Source: Siphonodentalium dalli (lineage: Eukaryota; Mollusca; Scaphopoda; Gadilida; Siphonodentaliidae). Taken from it: 64,000 nucleotides of DNA. The DNA lies in assembly GCA_032622095.1 (NCBI GenBank), contig CP136061.1:119732754-119796753 (forward strand), given 5' to 3'. A program made the position numbers and the translations under genes. The notes under the pieces are model-generated. The model did not search any database. It saw only the letters and a program-made list of their open reading frames with translations, and was not told the DNA's origin. The first letter of the stretch is position 1. Each line of letters opens with the position of its first letter. Below are positions 1-11,541 of this stretch, in pieces.

Positions 1-1490
1 GCTGGAATAAGCTACACATAACAGTCCTAATGAATATACACATGTAACTATAAGTCACATAACCGCCACTATAAATAGTTTATGCATGCAATTCCTGTTG
101 TATAACATCAAAGCGCAGTTTTACGATTGACAGAATGTTATCTCCTGTTACTTGAATTTTGGCGAATAAGAAAAACGGGTGCTAACTGTTGAAATTCTTG
201 GAAATACTTAATTCTATTCTCCTTGATGGCTATTATTGATAATTTCTGGACTCTTCAAATGGACACACATTAGTGTTAAATTAGTTGTATTAAATCACAA
301 ATTTGTGAACACTGAAATAAGCATTGTGACCAGATATGACAGGAAACTTATTATGCTATTTTAGCTATGTGTCGAAAAACTCTGGAGCCGATGAAAATCG
401 TCAATATACTGATTGGCTTCATCACTTTACTGTTAAATGTTGTGATTGACTGACATTGATGTAAAGATTCTTGGGGATAATGGAAATACCAGATATTTTC
501 TTCATGAATCTTTAATGCTTATATAGCTTGTTCAAGAGTGTAATTTAGTTAGAACTGTTGTATTTATGTAATACACACGCTTCACACATCTCGATGATAC
601 TGAAATTAATATATGAAATAATAGAAAAAAAATCTTCAAGGTGACATGCAACAGTTTTAGAGTGATCTGGGCCCCCACATCTGATCCCAAAAAGTGGAAA
701 AGTGTAGGTTGTGTTTGTGTAACTACCACACTTTTCAGTTAGATCAGAATCCAACCCATATTTTATGAGTTCAAGGAATACTATTTCACATGCGGAATAT
801 CCGTGTCGCACAATAGGCCCATAGCCCCATAGGGGATAGCCCCAAAATTGTCTATTTGATCATATCAGATTTTGAAAACAATTTTGAGACAGTCTGTAAA
901 CTCTTCCTTTTCTGGTCAAATCGTATCATTGGCTCTGTATTCAATTAGAATTATAAGATATACTTTGTAAAAGAATGAATACATGTATCACTTGACTTTT
1001 CATTTTGCAGAAATATGCTATGTGTTGGTAGAAATCAACAGCGAAGGCTTTATCCTCAATCGGTGATGTGACAAAATATGGGGAGATAGCTAGGTCATGA
1101 AGTTTTCGCTCAAAATGCGAAACATATCTCAAAACATTGAAATGTTACGCCAAACATCACTAGATAGGAGCATTTCTAAAATATCGCATCTGACCGAAGT
1201 GGCAACCAATTAAATTCATTATTTAGCCAAACCGGTTGCATATGTCACCTTTAACTGTAGATTAAAGATCCAAACATTTTCAACGTATTGTTCAGGTTTC
1301 TAAATCTGAGATAAATTGAACACATTGTATGCATTCAATATGTGATTACATGTTATTTTGAAAACTTTCCTGTATTAATCTAAGTTTAGTTGTGGTGTAT
1401 TGATGGTAACATGGCGTGACATTGACAACTTCAGGTTTATGTTCAACCGATTCACAAAGCGACAAGGTTGAACACAAGCTAAAAGTGCTC
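1..1490. other. AT-rich stretch, no gene seen
   Basis: I see only short open frames in mutual conflict, no splice-bounded exon, no recognisable transposon end and no RNA gene. Near 810-850 a short 'atagcccc' phrase is repeated a few times. Nothing else can be supported. Confidence 0.5.
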
Positions 1491-1675
1491 ATGTCATGAC
1501 ATGTTACCATCAATCCACCACAATGGCGTACATGTATTTGTTCTGCCAACAGTCCTGGTCAATCACATTAATTTGGCACTTATTCCGCATAATGATCAGC
1601 AGAAAATGTCAAAATCTCCTAAACCTCTCTCCAACATATGACATGAAACGGCCATCGAGAGACGATGAAGCGGTC

Positions 1676-2245
1676 TTGGTTTCCGTTATGCTAATGGCTC
1701 CAGACGTAAACATGGGGTATGTTGCACGACTGTCTGACCAATCAAAGATGCGGTTCGTACTGGAAGCAGAACATTGTATGATTTTCATCCTGGTCAGCAC
1801 ATTAGAAAATTTCCTTCAGTATATACACAGGTACATACTAGTAGATGCAACCTGTGGGTACGATGATGAACATTTTATTCTTAGTACGAACATCAAACTC
1901 AAGCTCAGGATCATATTAGGCGTTTGCGCTGAATTTCTTCTCTGTAGTTCCAAACATGTTTCCGTTATTTTGATGGCTCCAGGCGTAAACATGGGATATG
2001 CTGCGCGACTCTCCGATCAATAAAAGATGCGGTTTCTTACTGGAAGCGGAACATTGTATGAATTTCATCCTGGTCACCACGTTAGAGAATTTCCTGCTGT
2101 ACATACACAGGTACATGTACATAGATGCAACCTGTGGGTATGATGCTGAACTTTTAATTCTTAGTATGAACATCGTACTACATGTACACTACCTGAAGCT
2201 CAGATCGGGATCATATTATGAATTATTCTCTGTAGTTCCAATGTA
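1676..2245. repeat. Tandem duplication, two units of about 280 bp
   Basis: The block starting near 1678 (tttccgttatgctaatggctcc) is repeated from about 1959 (tttccgttattttgatggctcc). Homology runs through 'gatgcggtt', 'ggaagc.gaacattgtatga', 'ttcatcctggtca' and 'gatgcaacctgtgggta' to 'ctctgtagttcc'. The period measured on 'aacatggg.tatg' is 280 bp (1708 and 1988). The copies have drifted by roughly ten percent and carry small indels. The open frame across 1496-2023 depends on this duplication and ends inside unit 2; I do not regard it as a gene. Confidence 0.8.
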
Positions 2246-2413
2246 GTTCCAAACATGTTCCTGCACTGTACCTGCAAATAACGGGCCAAAATAGATGATA
2301 TAGATTAATAAAAGTGTTAAGGCCAGCGAAAAAATTAGGGTAGGTAGGTCGGTAAGGAATTTTTATTTTATTTCGATATTTTTTATCCAACTGCAGAAAT
2401 ACCTCGACTGATG

Positions 2414-2571
2414 TTGCCCAGTTGAGGGTCATCAAGATATGGATATATGACGATCCACATCATGCTGACTCCCAAATGGGGTGCACTCAGCCTGGTGTAG
2501 GCATAACCTCGTACGTGGCTGTCTTCCTGCTGACCCCATCATAATATGTATTTTGTCAACTCCGGTTACAT
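2414..2571 (+). repeat. Dispersed repeat R160, copy 1
   Basis: A block of about 158 bp beginning ttgcccagttgagggtca and ending tcaactccggtta is found again at 4689-4848 with few changes and a 6-bp insertion (ccggta) in the second copy. It has no terminal inverted repeats, poly(A) tail, target duplication or pol III box that I can see, so its class is unknown. Confidence 0.75.
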
Positions 2572-3595
2572 AAAATGCTAACCCATGCTGTGGGGAAAGT
2601 ATTACTTGATTAACAGTGGAAATATACATTAAGATTAAACTTACTTCATGCTTAAGTAAGTTTTTTATTATTCACATACCACATTTTTTTTATAAATTTT
2701 GCTATAAACTTGGTACAAAATTCATGTCACTAACTTTTTATAAGAATTTTACCAATAATACCGCCATTATACCGTACTTGTATTGTGACAACTACATCCC
2801 TTTTTCTGGGGGTAGCCAGTACGCCCACCGAGCATGCCTGGTTTGTTAAAACAGTAGCTATACCCCTAACATATGTGGTGATAACCTATATACATGTATA
2901 TATACAGATACACACCCACCATGTCTGTTGATAGTGTTCCAGAAGTCCCAAAACAAGACATAAAGCAGGCAGGAGATCAACTCTCAGGAAATTAAAATTG
3001 CAAAATGTATGCCCATTAATCCACAACCCAACACACACCTGGGGCTTTTGAGACAGCTGTCACTTCGTGGTCACTTTTCACAGGGATATGTTAGAAAACA
3101 TGTGTTTTGCACACTAAAGATCATCAATATTTATGAGCATTAAATTTTGACTTTTTCTCAAAATATCAATAAAAAGTTTAGGGTCGGCAGGTTATTTTTA
3201 GGTTCGGTCGATGTACGGAAACATAGTATCTCTTTTTTGGCCTAATGTAGCTCAGCTTGGACATGAGATATAATTCTCACAGAAGTTCATGGAATGATGG
3301 AGGAAAGATGGAAATTTCCAGTGATGGATTGAAGAGTATACCCTCTGTTAAGCGGATTCATGATATACCCCCCCGGTATCACACACGGTTCTAGGCCTTA
3401 TGCCGACCCATTATAATAAGTTTGGGTTGCCGGAGCCTGGGTTCCCAAAATTAAGTATAACCGAACCGTAATATTCAGAATTTGTCATGCTTTTGTACAT
3501 TAATTTTATTTGGGAAAATGCTGAAAGATCTAATTAAATGCGAAAAAAGCATATTGGATGTAACAATAAACAGTGCCATTGTAGCTATATATAAC
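2572..3595. other. No gene seen
   Basis: AT-rich DNA with a run of C at about 3368 and no coding-like frame longer than about 100 codons. The open frames at 3482-3844 overlap the Helitron-like element that starts at 3597 and are not genes. Confidence 0.4.
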
Positions 3596-3596
3596 A

Positions 3597-4212
3597 CTAG
3601 CAGGTGGACCCGACTTCGTCCGGGCTGTTTCCCCTCTGCTTTTTGGCAAATTGCGCGATTTGACCTTGAATTGTCCATTTTGAAGGTCAAGGTCAGGTGG
3701 GGTCACGATTTGACCCGTCCAAAACACTGGCCGGAGAAAAGTACCCCACAAAAGTACCCGTCGAAATCCATCCGGTTTTACCCGATTTGACATTGAATTG
3801 ATCATTTTGAAGGTCAGGGTCACAATTTGACCCGTCCAAAACACAGTGGAAAAAAGTAACCCTATGTATAAAATTTCGTCGAAATCCCATCAATATTCTA
3901 GATTTGACCTTGAATTGACCCGATTTCAAGGTCATGTCGCACGGGCAAACGAATAGGCTTACGACACTCCCCATACTAAAGTATCCCCAGACACTAATTT
4001 TCATCGAAATCCCGTGATACTCGGGCGATTGACCTTGAAATGACCCGACTTCAAGGTCAAGGTCATTTCGCACGGGCAAATTAATAGGCCCATGCCACTC
4101 CCCGGCCGAAAGTACCCCCACATACCAAGTTTCATCGAAATCGGTTTGGTCGTTTTCGAGTCCATCGCGAACACACAGACAGACAGACAGATTTCCCAAA
4201 ATATATAATAGA
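3597..4212 (-). mobile_element. Helitron-like non-autonomous element A
   Basis: Read on the minus strand, it starts TC at 4212/4211 (TCTATTATATATTTTGG), passes a TCTG microsatellite (about 4172-4191) and ends with a GC-rich hairpin (CCCGGACGAAGTCGGG), a short spacer and CTAG (3600-3597) followed by T. TC..hairpin..CTRR next to T is the classic Helitron signature; there is no target duplication. The body consists of diverged units of about 110-120 bp that include AAGGTCA half-sites and the phrase 'tcgaaatc'. Its 5' TC directly abuts the 3' CTAG of element B. No Rep/helicase reading frame is present, so it would be mobilised in trans. Related in sequence to element D. Confidence 0.7.
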
Positions 4213-4633
4213 CTAGCCGATGAGCCCGACGTTGCCCAGGCTATTCAAAAACCAAATTTCAAGTCGATAGCTCCACCCGTTTACGAGATCTGGTAACCAA
4301 ATTTCAAGTCGATAGCTCCACCCGTTTCCGAGATCTGGTCTGCGCATGAGCGAAGCTGGCGTCGCGCAGGCTCGGCGACCCGATAAAATTCGTATCCGGG
4401 GCAAGATACATTCACATAGCAAATTTCAAGTCGATAGCTCCACCCGTTTCCGAGATCTCGTCTGCGCATGCGCGAAGCGGGCGCCGCACGGGCTCGCCAA
4501 TACGACAACGACGACCGCCTGGTCAAAATACACACACGTACCAAGTTTCGTCCCGATCGGTCGAGAATCGTAGATTTGTATAAATGACATACATACAGAC
4601 AGACAGAGGTCTTCAAAATACAAGAATACAGGA
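4213..4633 (-). mobile_element. Helitron-like non-autonomous element B
   Basis: On the minus strand it begins A|TCCTGTATTCTTGTATTTTG near 4633, then a TCTG/TATG microsatellite (about 4592-4607), and ends with a hairpin (CCTGGGCAACGTCGGG), a spacer and CTAG (4216-4213). The body carries two or three copies of 'aaatttcaagtcgatagctccacccgttt'-type units at 4252, 4298 and 4421. The 3' part is closely related to the 3' part of element F (44400-44616). The reading frames here are in the repeat and are not genes. Confidence 0.65.
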
Positions 4634-4688
4634 TATAGAAAAATAATCATAAATAGGATTGAATCATCAAGTGCATAAGATCAGTTAC

Positions 4689-4848
4689 TTGCCCAGTTGA
4701 GGGTCAGCAAGATATGGATACCGGTATATGACGATCCACATCATGCTGACTCCCAAATGGGGTGCACTCAGTCTGGTGTTGGCATAACCTCGTCTGTGGC
4801 CGTCTTCCTGCTGACCCCATCATAATATGTATTGTGTCAACTCCGGTT
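4689..4848 (+). repeat. Dispersed repeat R160, copy 2
   Basis: Second copy of the 158-bp block at 2414-2571, same orientation, with a 6-bp insertion that changes ggatatatg to ggataccggtatatg. Direct-repeat spacing is about 2.28 kb, with Helitron-like elements A and B between the copies. Confidence 0.75.
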
Positions 4849-6586
4849 ATGTCAACGATTAAATGTGATACCTATTTTATATAGCAGACATACGGTATGT
4901 GTATGTTCTTCTTAATTTGACGGACCCGAGGGAGTGTGGCATGTGGTCCCGCGGGTTTCTTAAATAGAGATTTATGTAAACCAAGGTTACCCTCATTTTT
5001 GAAGAAACCCGCCAGGCCAGTTAGACGAGATCCAAATAGAACGCTAAAACAGTATATTGTTGAATGTGATGGAAGGGGGTGGAGTCACTGCACGGTGCAT
5101 ACGGGTTTGAAGTGTCACGCATATACTAAGTAGCAAATCGGGATCAACAAATCTAAAACGAACTGTGCTTGCATTCAGAATTTAAGAGTTATAGTGCCAT
5201 CGTTAACATGTGCAATCTGGGCAGTATGGGTTATTACAAGTCACTGACGTGGGATATGAAACGATGAATTTACTGATCTTTTTTTTTTTAAATTGCATCT
5301 TGTCGTGTCTTAATCACGAGGAGATATCTCTTAGCCACGAGAAGATATTTGCAAATAGTGGATAAATATGCCCAAAGTCGAGGTAGAACAAAGGAGCTAG
5401 ATTTTAACAATTGAATAATTATTAATCAATAATTATATTGATATCTGTTTGGTTTTAAAGCACAATTGTTTGAGCATTCACATACTAATATAATAGAAGT
5501 AATGTGCCACACACATATGTGAAATGATCAAGAACTTTTGACATAAAACATAGTAAATAACTCATTAAACATTGCCATTAGCAATTATTTTATGTTCTGC
5601 CCTGCCAGTGTGAACCAATTTACATCAGCGTGAATTAAATTAAATAAATTAATCAAATAAAAATGAAATTTAGAGACATTATTTATCTATATATATAACT
5701 GTGAAGTTATTTTTTTTATTTTTTGTAAGTATCATTGTTAATTGATATATTGAAAGCCATTGATAATAAATCAAATTTTGGGAAAATGAACAATTTGATG
5801 ATACAACTTGAGTATAATATTATGACATACTGAAAAGAATAATAAAAGATACTTTAAATCTGTGACAGAATTGTTTGGGTTTTGTTAATTGAGAGTACCA
5901 CTTATCATAATTACGCAATGACTTACAATGCGCATCAATGACATTGCAAATCAAATGGTGTTATTTCTTTGTGTGTCAAAATGACGCTGCAAGAAATTAT
6001 GGCTAAATGTTGGCTGGAGGGAATAACTTTGGTCATATGTGCATTGGGTTTTGGGTTAAGAATTTGCTATCTAAAATATGACAATCTACCAACATAATAG
6101 CACAATATACTTTTAAGGCTTTTGAACATACACAGATTCACCCCCCTCCCCCAAGCACAAGCCATCACCATTTCTGGCCATAGGACTGTGGCCATCGGGA
6201 CAGTACCTAAATGGTGCCCAAACATGAAACCTGGATCATTGCCTATATATCCAAAAATGTTTTTCAATTTTAATGACGATATATTCTTCGAGAATAAGTT
6301 GTATATAGTTTCCAGGGCATAAAATAATGAACATTGAATCAAAAACATGACAACATATCCGACCACTAAGCATCTGTAACTTATAATATGGGTAGAATAA
6401 TACATCAATAATTATGTTTTGTAGTTACTAATTATATTGTTGAACATCATTATTCGGACAAAGTGATAGCTACACAGATATCTGTTGTCGACATAAATTC
6501 AATAGCTATTCTGACAGTACAATGTGAACACACACACTCTGAATATAAGGGAACTTAAACCTTTCATGACGGGAGCTGCAGTGGTA
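4849..6586. other. AT-rich stretch, no gene seen
   Basis: Long A/T runs (for example 5279-5290 and 5709-5723) and short imperfect AT repeats, with no coding-like frame and no recognised element ends. The pair of frames at 6067-6408 lie opposite each other and show no recognisable domain. Confidence 0.4.
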
Positions 6587-6694
6587 CAGTAATGCTCTAA
6601 TTAATCGACTCCTTAAACACAGCAGAATCATGGGTAACTTTTCAGGATTTAGTCGGAAATATGGCTTGTTGCCATTCATCGGAAAGCTCTCAGG
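6587..6694 (+). mobile_element. Half copy of mariner-like hairpin MITE (family M)
   Basis: It begins TA|CAGTAATGCTCTAATTAATC, as do the complete copies at 10541-10730 and 62987-63161, and follows them through 'gcagaat.atgggtaac' and 'tttagtcggaaatatggc' to 'ggaaagctct'. Homology then stops near the hairpin centre and the second arm is missing, so this is a broken, single-arm copy. Confidence 0.75.
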
Positions 6695-9340
6695 CATATA
6701 TTTGCTCCATTGCTAGTAGACCAAGAATTTGTTGATGATTTTGGGATTTGACATGAAAGTCAGTTGTTAGTTGTTACTCAGTATTATTTGCAGAGCATTA
6801 ACCCTTTCTATACTAATGTCTTTTCCCTAATCAGTTATGAAAGTATACATAATAACATTGGAATTCCTTGTTATTAATCTGGAGGGGTGTTCATGAATAA
6901 TCATCACATAATAACAGATAATATCAGTGCCAAAATAGTTATTTAATAGAAGGAAATGTTCAGATAATAAGTTCAGATAATAAGTACCAGATGTTGTTTA
7001 TTGACCTTATTATCTGTATATTTTCTAAGGGAACTATTCATCAATGAGTATTTAGTATAAAAAGAGGTAAAGCTACCGGTGGTGTGCCTGTCCCAATGGT
7101 AAAGTATAAATGTATACTTACTGTATGAAAACTCAAAAACAAGTCTACAATCCTTTGATCACATTCATTAAAATGCATGCAGCTTCAATTTTGGAACAAC
7201 TAGGGATATAGCACATGTGTCCTTTCTCCTGGAAATAACAAAGGTCAAACATTCAAACATTTCGCACTCTTCAAATTCCCCCTTCAATTCAACACCATAG
7301 AAACTACTCTATTTTTTCAGTTTCACTTCCTACTATTTCTCACTATAAATTGAAAATACTCAAACCTGATTGAATGAGGGTATGTGTTTGCCATCTTGAC
7401 ACAAATTCATGCCATATAATTTGATTCTTGACTGGGGAGGTAAGCATGTACCATTTGGCACCCAACTCATCTACTTCTTTGTAATTTTAAAAACTCCAAA
7501 TTGTTGAAATTTTGTTGAAACATAATATGAGGAAACTACTACTAGTAGCTAGTGAATATTTAGTATAGAAAGGGCTGAATTAAAATGGTTTCAAGTATGA
7601 CTATGAGGAGAATAATTATGTGTGTTGTAGTTAATGAATGATGAGGGATGTGGCTTGTTGGGTGTGCCAATGAATTTAGTCATGAAAAGAGTAAAATCCA
7701 AGTTGGCCACTGGCGACCATATTCTTTAACAAATTTCGGAAGCTATCATTCGCTCCCAACTAGAGATAATGCCCAGGAGATCCTTATGATGTTGGTGCAA
7801 AATATCTCAGATCGAAGTACTTAATACATGTGCCGATCAGTTATCATCTATATTATTTACTCTGACAGTCAGTGTTTTAATTACAGTGGTGCCATACTGA
7901 TAGGCCTGGTTCAATCTGAGGTTGATGTCGCAATCATTTTTGATTAAAAATAATAGGTTTCATTTATTCCTCCCAATACATGTGCGATATGCCCATTCAG
8001 CCCAATTGTGTCCCGTTATATACTTTGTGCTGCCATGGGCATATTTTTCAGAATGAATATATTCCACAATCCACATATGATCTTATTGTGGTCGTTTCCA
8101 AAAAACAATGAAACAATTGAATTCCACCTGCCCTACTTTTCTACCATATGTTACCGGAAACAAAAAAATTTTGTTTTAGGCCTATGTAGCTATACTTACA
8201 CTTTGGCAACTTTTCGCAATTTGGGCTATGATTGTCATTTTCTTGTTATATTTTATGCTCTCAAGTCAATATTCCACCTTCTCTCTTAGAATCTTACTCA
8301 GCCCCAAAACTTCAACTTAATCCTTTGAAGATACTTGTACCTTGATGGAATGAAAGAATTATATAATTTTTTTATGCAAATGACCTGTGGTCAGATGCCC
8401 GTAGCCTGTTTATATATAACTATGGGTATATGCCAGATTTTACTGTTAAAAAAAAATGCTGTGCTTTTGACAGTGTATTTATCCATGGTGTATGTTGCTG
8501 TGGTTGGCCGTGTTATCTTATATTTTGAAGGGTTATCTTGTTTGACTGGTAATTAGTTTAGCGGTTTCTATGTTTTGTCTGGTCAGATGTTACCGGTATG
8601 TTTGAGCTTTGTCTGAAATAGAAAACACTTTTTATATTAGAATTTGCGCAACAGGAGCGCAAGGACATCGCATGTCCAGTGTGTTTAAAGACATATTATG
8701 TACTTGTTCGGGTGCGTGAAACTGATAAGTTAGTATGCAGGTGCTACACCAACTGGAGGAATGTAACATTCTACTAACATCGAAAATCTCAAGCAAATCT
8801 ACCGTACCACTCCATTGAAAACATCGTCTGAACTGGGCTAAATTGTAAATATTTACTACTAGAATCGGGACGCATCTATCAGCGGTAAACTAACGAAAAT
8901 GATTTCGCCATCGGCAGTCACTGCATTGAATTAGTATATAAGAATGACAGTGTTTGTTGTCAATTTAGATATAAGATTTGTAAAAATAACTACTTTGAAC
9001 AAGATTATTCTCCACTTCTATTTGACCACCCTACTGGAGTGTTTCACATCACTTTAAGGGCTTTTAGAAACCGAAAATATATATTATATAGAGATAATGA
9101 AATTATATATGTACCGGTATATAGTATTTGAGTTGATTGTGATGACTTTCGTGTAGTTTTGTGGTTATGAGAGCACATTCTTATTGTCCCCTTGATTTCT
9201 GTATCTTTTCTACTTTAAAAATATATCTTTTCCAATATGGGTGGCACCAGGATATCTCCCAATTATATCTACCGGGCAGACTACTGCAGATCTCCCCGAT
9301 GGGGATGGGGCCAACCCTCTTGGACAAGCTAGGGGTTCTG
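6695..9340. other. No gene seen
   Basis: AT-rich sequence. It holds one 'atccaagttggccactggcgaccat' phrase near 7696 that resembles the YY1-like phrase found in other repeats of this window, and small frames at 8008-8556 of low-complexity hydrophobic composition that I do not accept as genes. Confidence 0.4.
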
Positions 9341-9341
9341 G

Positions 9342-9445
9342 TCCCATCCTGTTTTCCAACAAAATCTAATATTGATGATTTCTCATCATCAGTGAATGCA
9401 AGACCACACCTTTGTCATGGGGTGCCAGACAGGGGCGTGATGACA
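9342..9445 (-). repeat. Fragment of repeat Q (Myb/SANT-like reading frame)
   Basis: On the minus strand one frame reads LAFTDDEKSSILDFVGK, matching LAFTEDEKVSILDSVGK encoded at about 57430-57490 (minus). The DNA is also similar ('ttttccaacaaaatctaatat', 'cagtgaatgcaagac'). The protein phrase recalls the start of Myb/SANT-like DNA-binding domains (F(T/S)..E...LL.LV.KY) that occur in Harbinger-type transposons; that assignment is tentative. Confidence 0.5.
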
Positions 9446-9638
9446 TGGGCTGGTTATGCAGGGGTCTTACCCCCCCCCCCCCCTATAGCCAAACCTCACA
9501 CAACATTTAGTTGGAAATTATACCAAAATTAGGTTGATTTTCCAATGTTCAATTTATTAGTGACATATTTGTTTATTTTAGAACATTTGCATATATTCCT
9601 TTCATTTGCAAAACTTTGGACTCAAATGGCCATTAGTT

Positions 9639-10172
9639 CAGGGGGGGGGGGTGAGAAAAAAAAAATCCGGCACGTATGCCGGGGTGGGTGGGTGGTCAAA
9701 GCCACCAACAAGCAATTTTTTCCGCAACTAAAAATAAAATTTCCTGCTTGTTTTTTAGTGTTTTGGCAATGAGTTGAGAGAAATAATGTAATTCTAACTG
9801 TAAACTGACTGCAGGCAGTTATCGTGTTGTATTTTGTTGCAAATTTTGAAATCCAAGATGGCCGCTGGCAGCCATGTTTTTTTGGCCGAATGACCTCAAA
9901 ATGACTCATTCCTATTTACATGTCCATGTTAACATCCATGATAAATAGTATGCACAGAAATTCATATACAGCTGTGTACAGTGAATTTCCCCCCGCAAAT
10001 CTCTGTTTTAGTGTTAAAAGGGGGGGGGGTGGTTGTAAAAAAATGGTCGGAAAAAACTGCCGAAAACAGAAAAAAAATTTGTGGTGGGGGGTGGGTGGGT
10101 ACAAAAAATGATCGAAAGGGAAAAAATGCCATACGTGCCTGAATTTTTTTTCCGACCCCCCCCCCCCCCCTG
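9639..10172 (+). mobile_element. Poly-G-ended MITE (family P), copy 1
   Basis: A 534-bp element running from CAG plus about ten further G to a run of about 14 C plus TG, flanked by the 7-bp direct repeat ATTAGTT (9632-9638 and 10173-10179). An inverted-orientation copy lies at 29802-30319. No open frame is credible. CAGGG..CCCTG ends suggest a hAT-like or P-like non-autonomous element, although hAT duplications are usually 8 bp. It contains the phrase 'tccaagatggccgctggcagccat' at about 9852 and a second G-run at 10018-10029. Confidence 0.8.
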
Positions 10173-10540
10173 ATTAGTTGGCAATTTTCCAACATTTGGA
10201 TGGGTATCAGGTAAGGAAATTTCCCCCAATTTGAACATCTTGAGGCCAGTCTAGATGCTAAGAATGAACAATTTTCATATTCAGAACCAACGGGCCGTCC
10301 GACCTATTTGTCTTTGTGATGTTCTCAGTGGCCAGTTAAAGCTGTTAATTAATTTTTTAAAACACAATAAATTGGGGTGCGAATTTTCCTGGCATTCATC
10401 AATATCACAGACAATTAGGTGTTGTAATTTTCAGGTTCAGATCTAAATAAATTCGCATACTGGGCCGAACCATCCTTTTCATCCCCTGCATGGATAGTGG
10501 CCACAAGACTACTGATCCATTTAGAATATGCTACCATTTA

Positions 10541-10730
10541 CAGTAATGCCCTAATTAATCGACTCCGTAACCACAGCAGAATTATTGGTAACTTTCAGGA
10601 TTTAGTCGGAAATGTGGCTTGTTGCCATTCACCAGAAAGCTCTCCGAGAGCTTTCCAATGAATGACAACAAGCCATATTTCCGACTAAATCCTGCTGTGG
10701 TTATGGAGTCCATTAATTAGGGCATTACTG
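10541..10730. mobile_element. Mariner-like hairpin MITE (family M), full copy
   Basis: A 190-bp near-palindrome. The arm starting CAGTAATGCCCTAATTAATC is mirrored by ...ATTAATTAGGGCATTACTG, and TA flanks both sides (10539-10540, 10731-10732). CAGT ends with a TA duplication are typical of Tc1/mariner MITEs. The arms meet around 'gctctccgagagc' near 10638-10650. Confidence 0.85.
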
Positions 10731-10875
10731 TAGTAGTCTGTGATGGAAAAGTTCAGAAAAATCAAGCCCCATGGGGTTTTGCAAATTGAATTACGCAAAC
10801 TTAGTTTGTGTCGTTCAAGGGGTTGGGGGGGGGGGCTTCAGTTGGAAGTACCAAGATGTCGACCCTCCCCACCAA

Positions 10876-11140
10876 ACCATCTAGCCACGTTCTAAGTGCC
10901 AAATATCCCAGACTCAACCATTAGGTGCCCCTCGCTTAGTTTTTGCTTTGGGTATATTTATTCTATCCGAGAATACTCTACACCCACAGCAAAATATGGA
11001 TATATATATATGTACTCTTAAAAAAAATGTTCTGTGGCGATCACACATTAAAATTGTGTAGCCAAGTAAATATAAGGTGATAATTTTGTTGTAGAAATGA
11101 TACGGACAACCGATCATCAAAAAACGAAATTGTCTCAATG
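10876..11140 (-). repeat. Fragment of repeat Q, second copy
   Basis: It matches 57500-57725 in DNA ('agtgccaa.tatcccagac', 'tttttgcttt.gg.atgtat.tt', 'gtggcgatcacac', 'gaaatgatacggacaaccg') and, on the minus strand, in encoded phrases such as GCPYHF and VFSDR. The frame is disrupted relative to 57369-57743. A dispersed repeat with a degenerating coding region is the simplest reading. Confidence 0.6.
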
Positions 11141-11541
11141 ACTTTACTGTACAACCCTTCCATGAATGGAGCTTCTTGAAATTTTACAAAAAACCCTGTG
11201 CCAATGCATTATCTTATATATGCGAGTCTCCCATAGGGAGCAATGACAAACATTTTCCAGACTTGTTTTTGATAATGGCAAAAATTCAAATGAAGCGACA
11301 TTTAGAAGAAAGTTAGAAAATCAAATTGGATAATTTACTCACTCCATGTACTGGATTTACCACATACATGCATGTTCAAAATGTTAACCCAATCGGGCAC
11401 ATATCGTAGGAGATACAGGGTATTATTACTTTTATATGAGATGTACTAATGGTTATATGGACTTTTATATTGTTGGCAAATTTATTCATCATTTGTTTCT
11501 CGAGCCCCTTTGAGCATTGACTGAAATCTAGAAGGGGCTAA

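Noticed and set aside
1496-2023. 175-codon plus-strand frame
   Set aside because: It is created by the 280-bp tandem duplication and has an equally open frame on the other strand.
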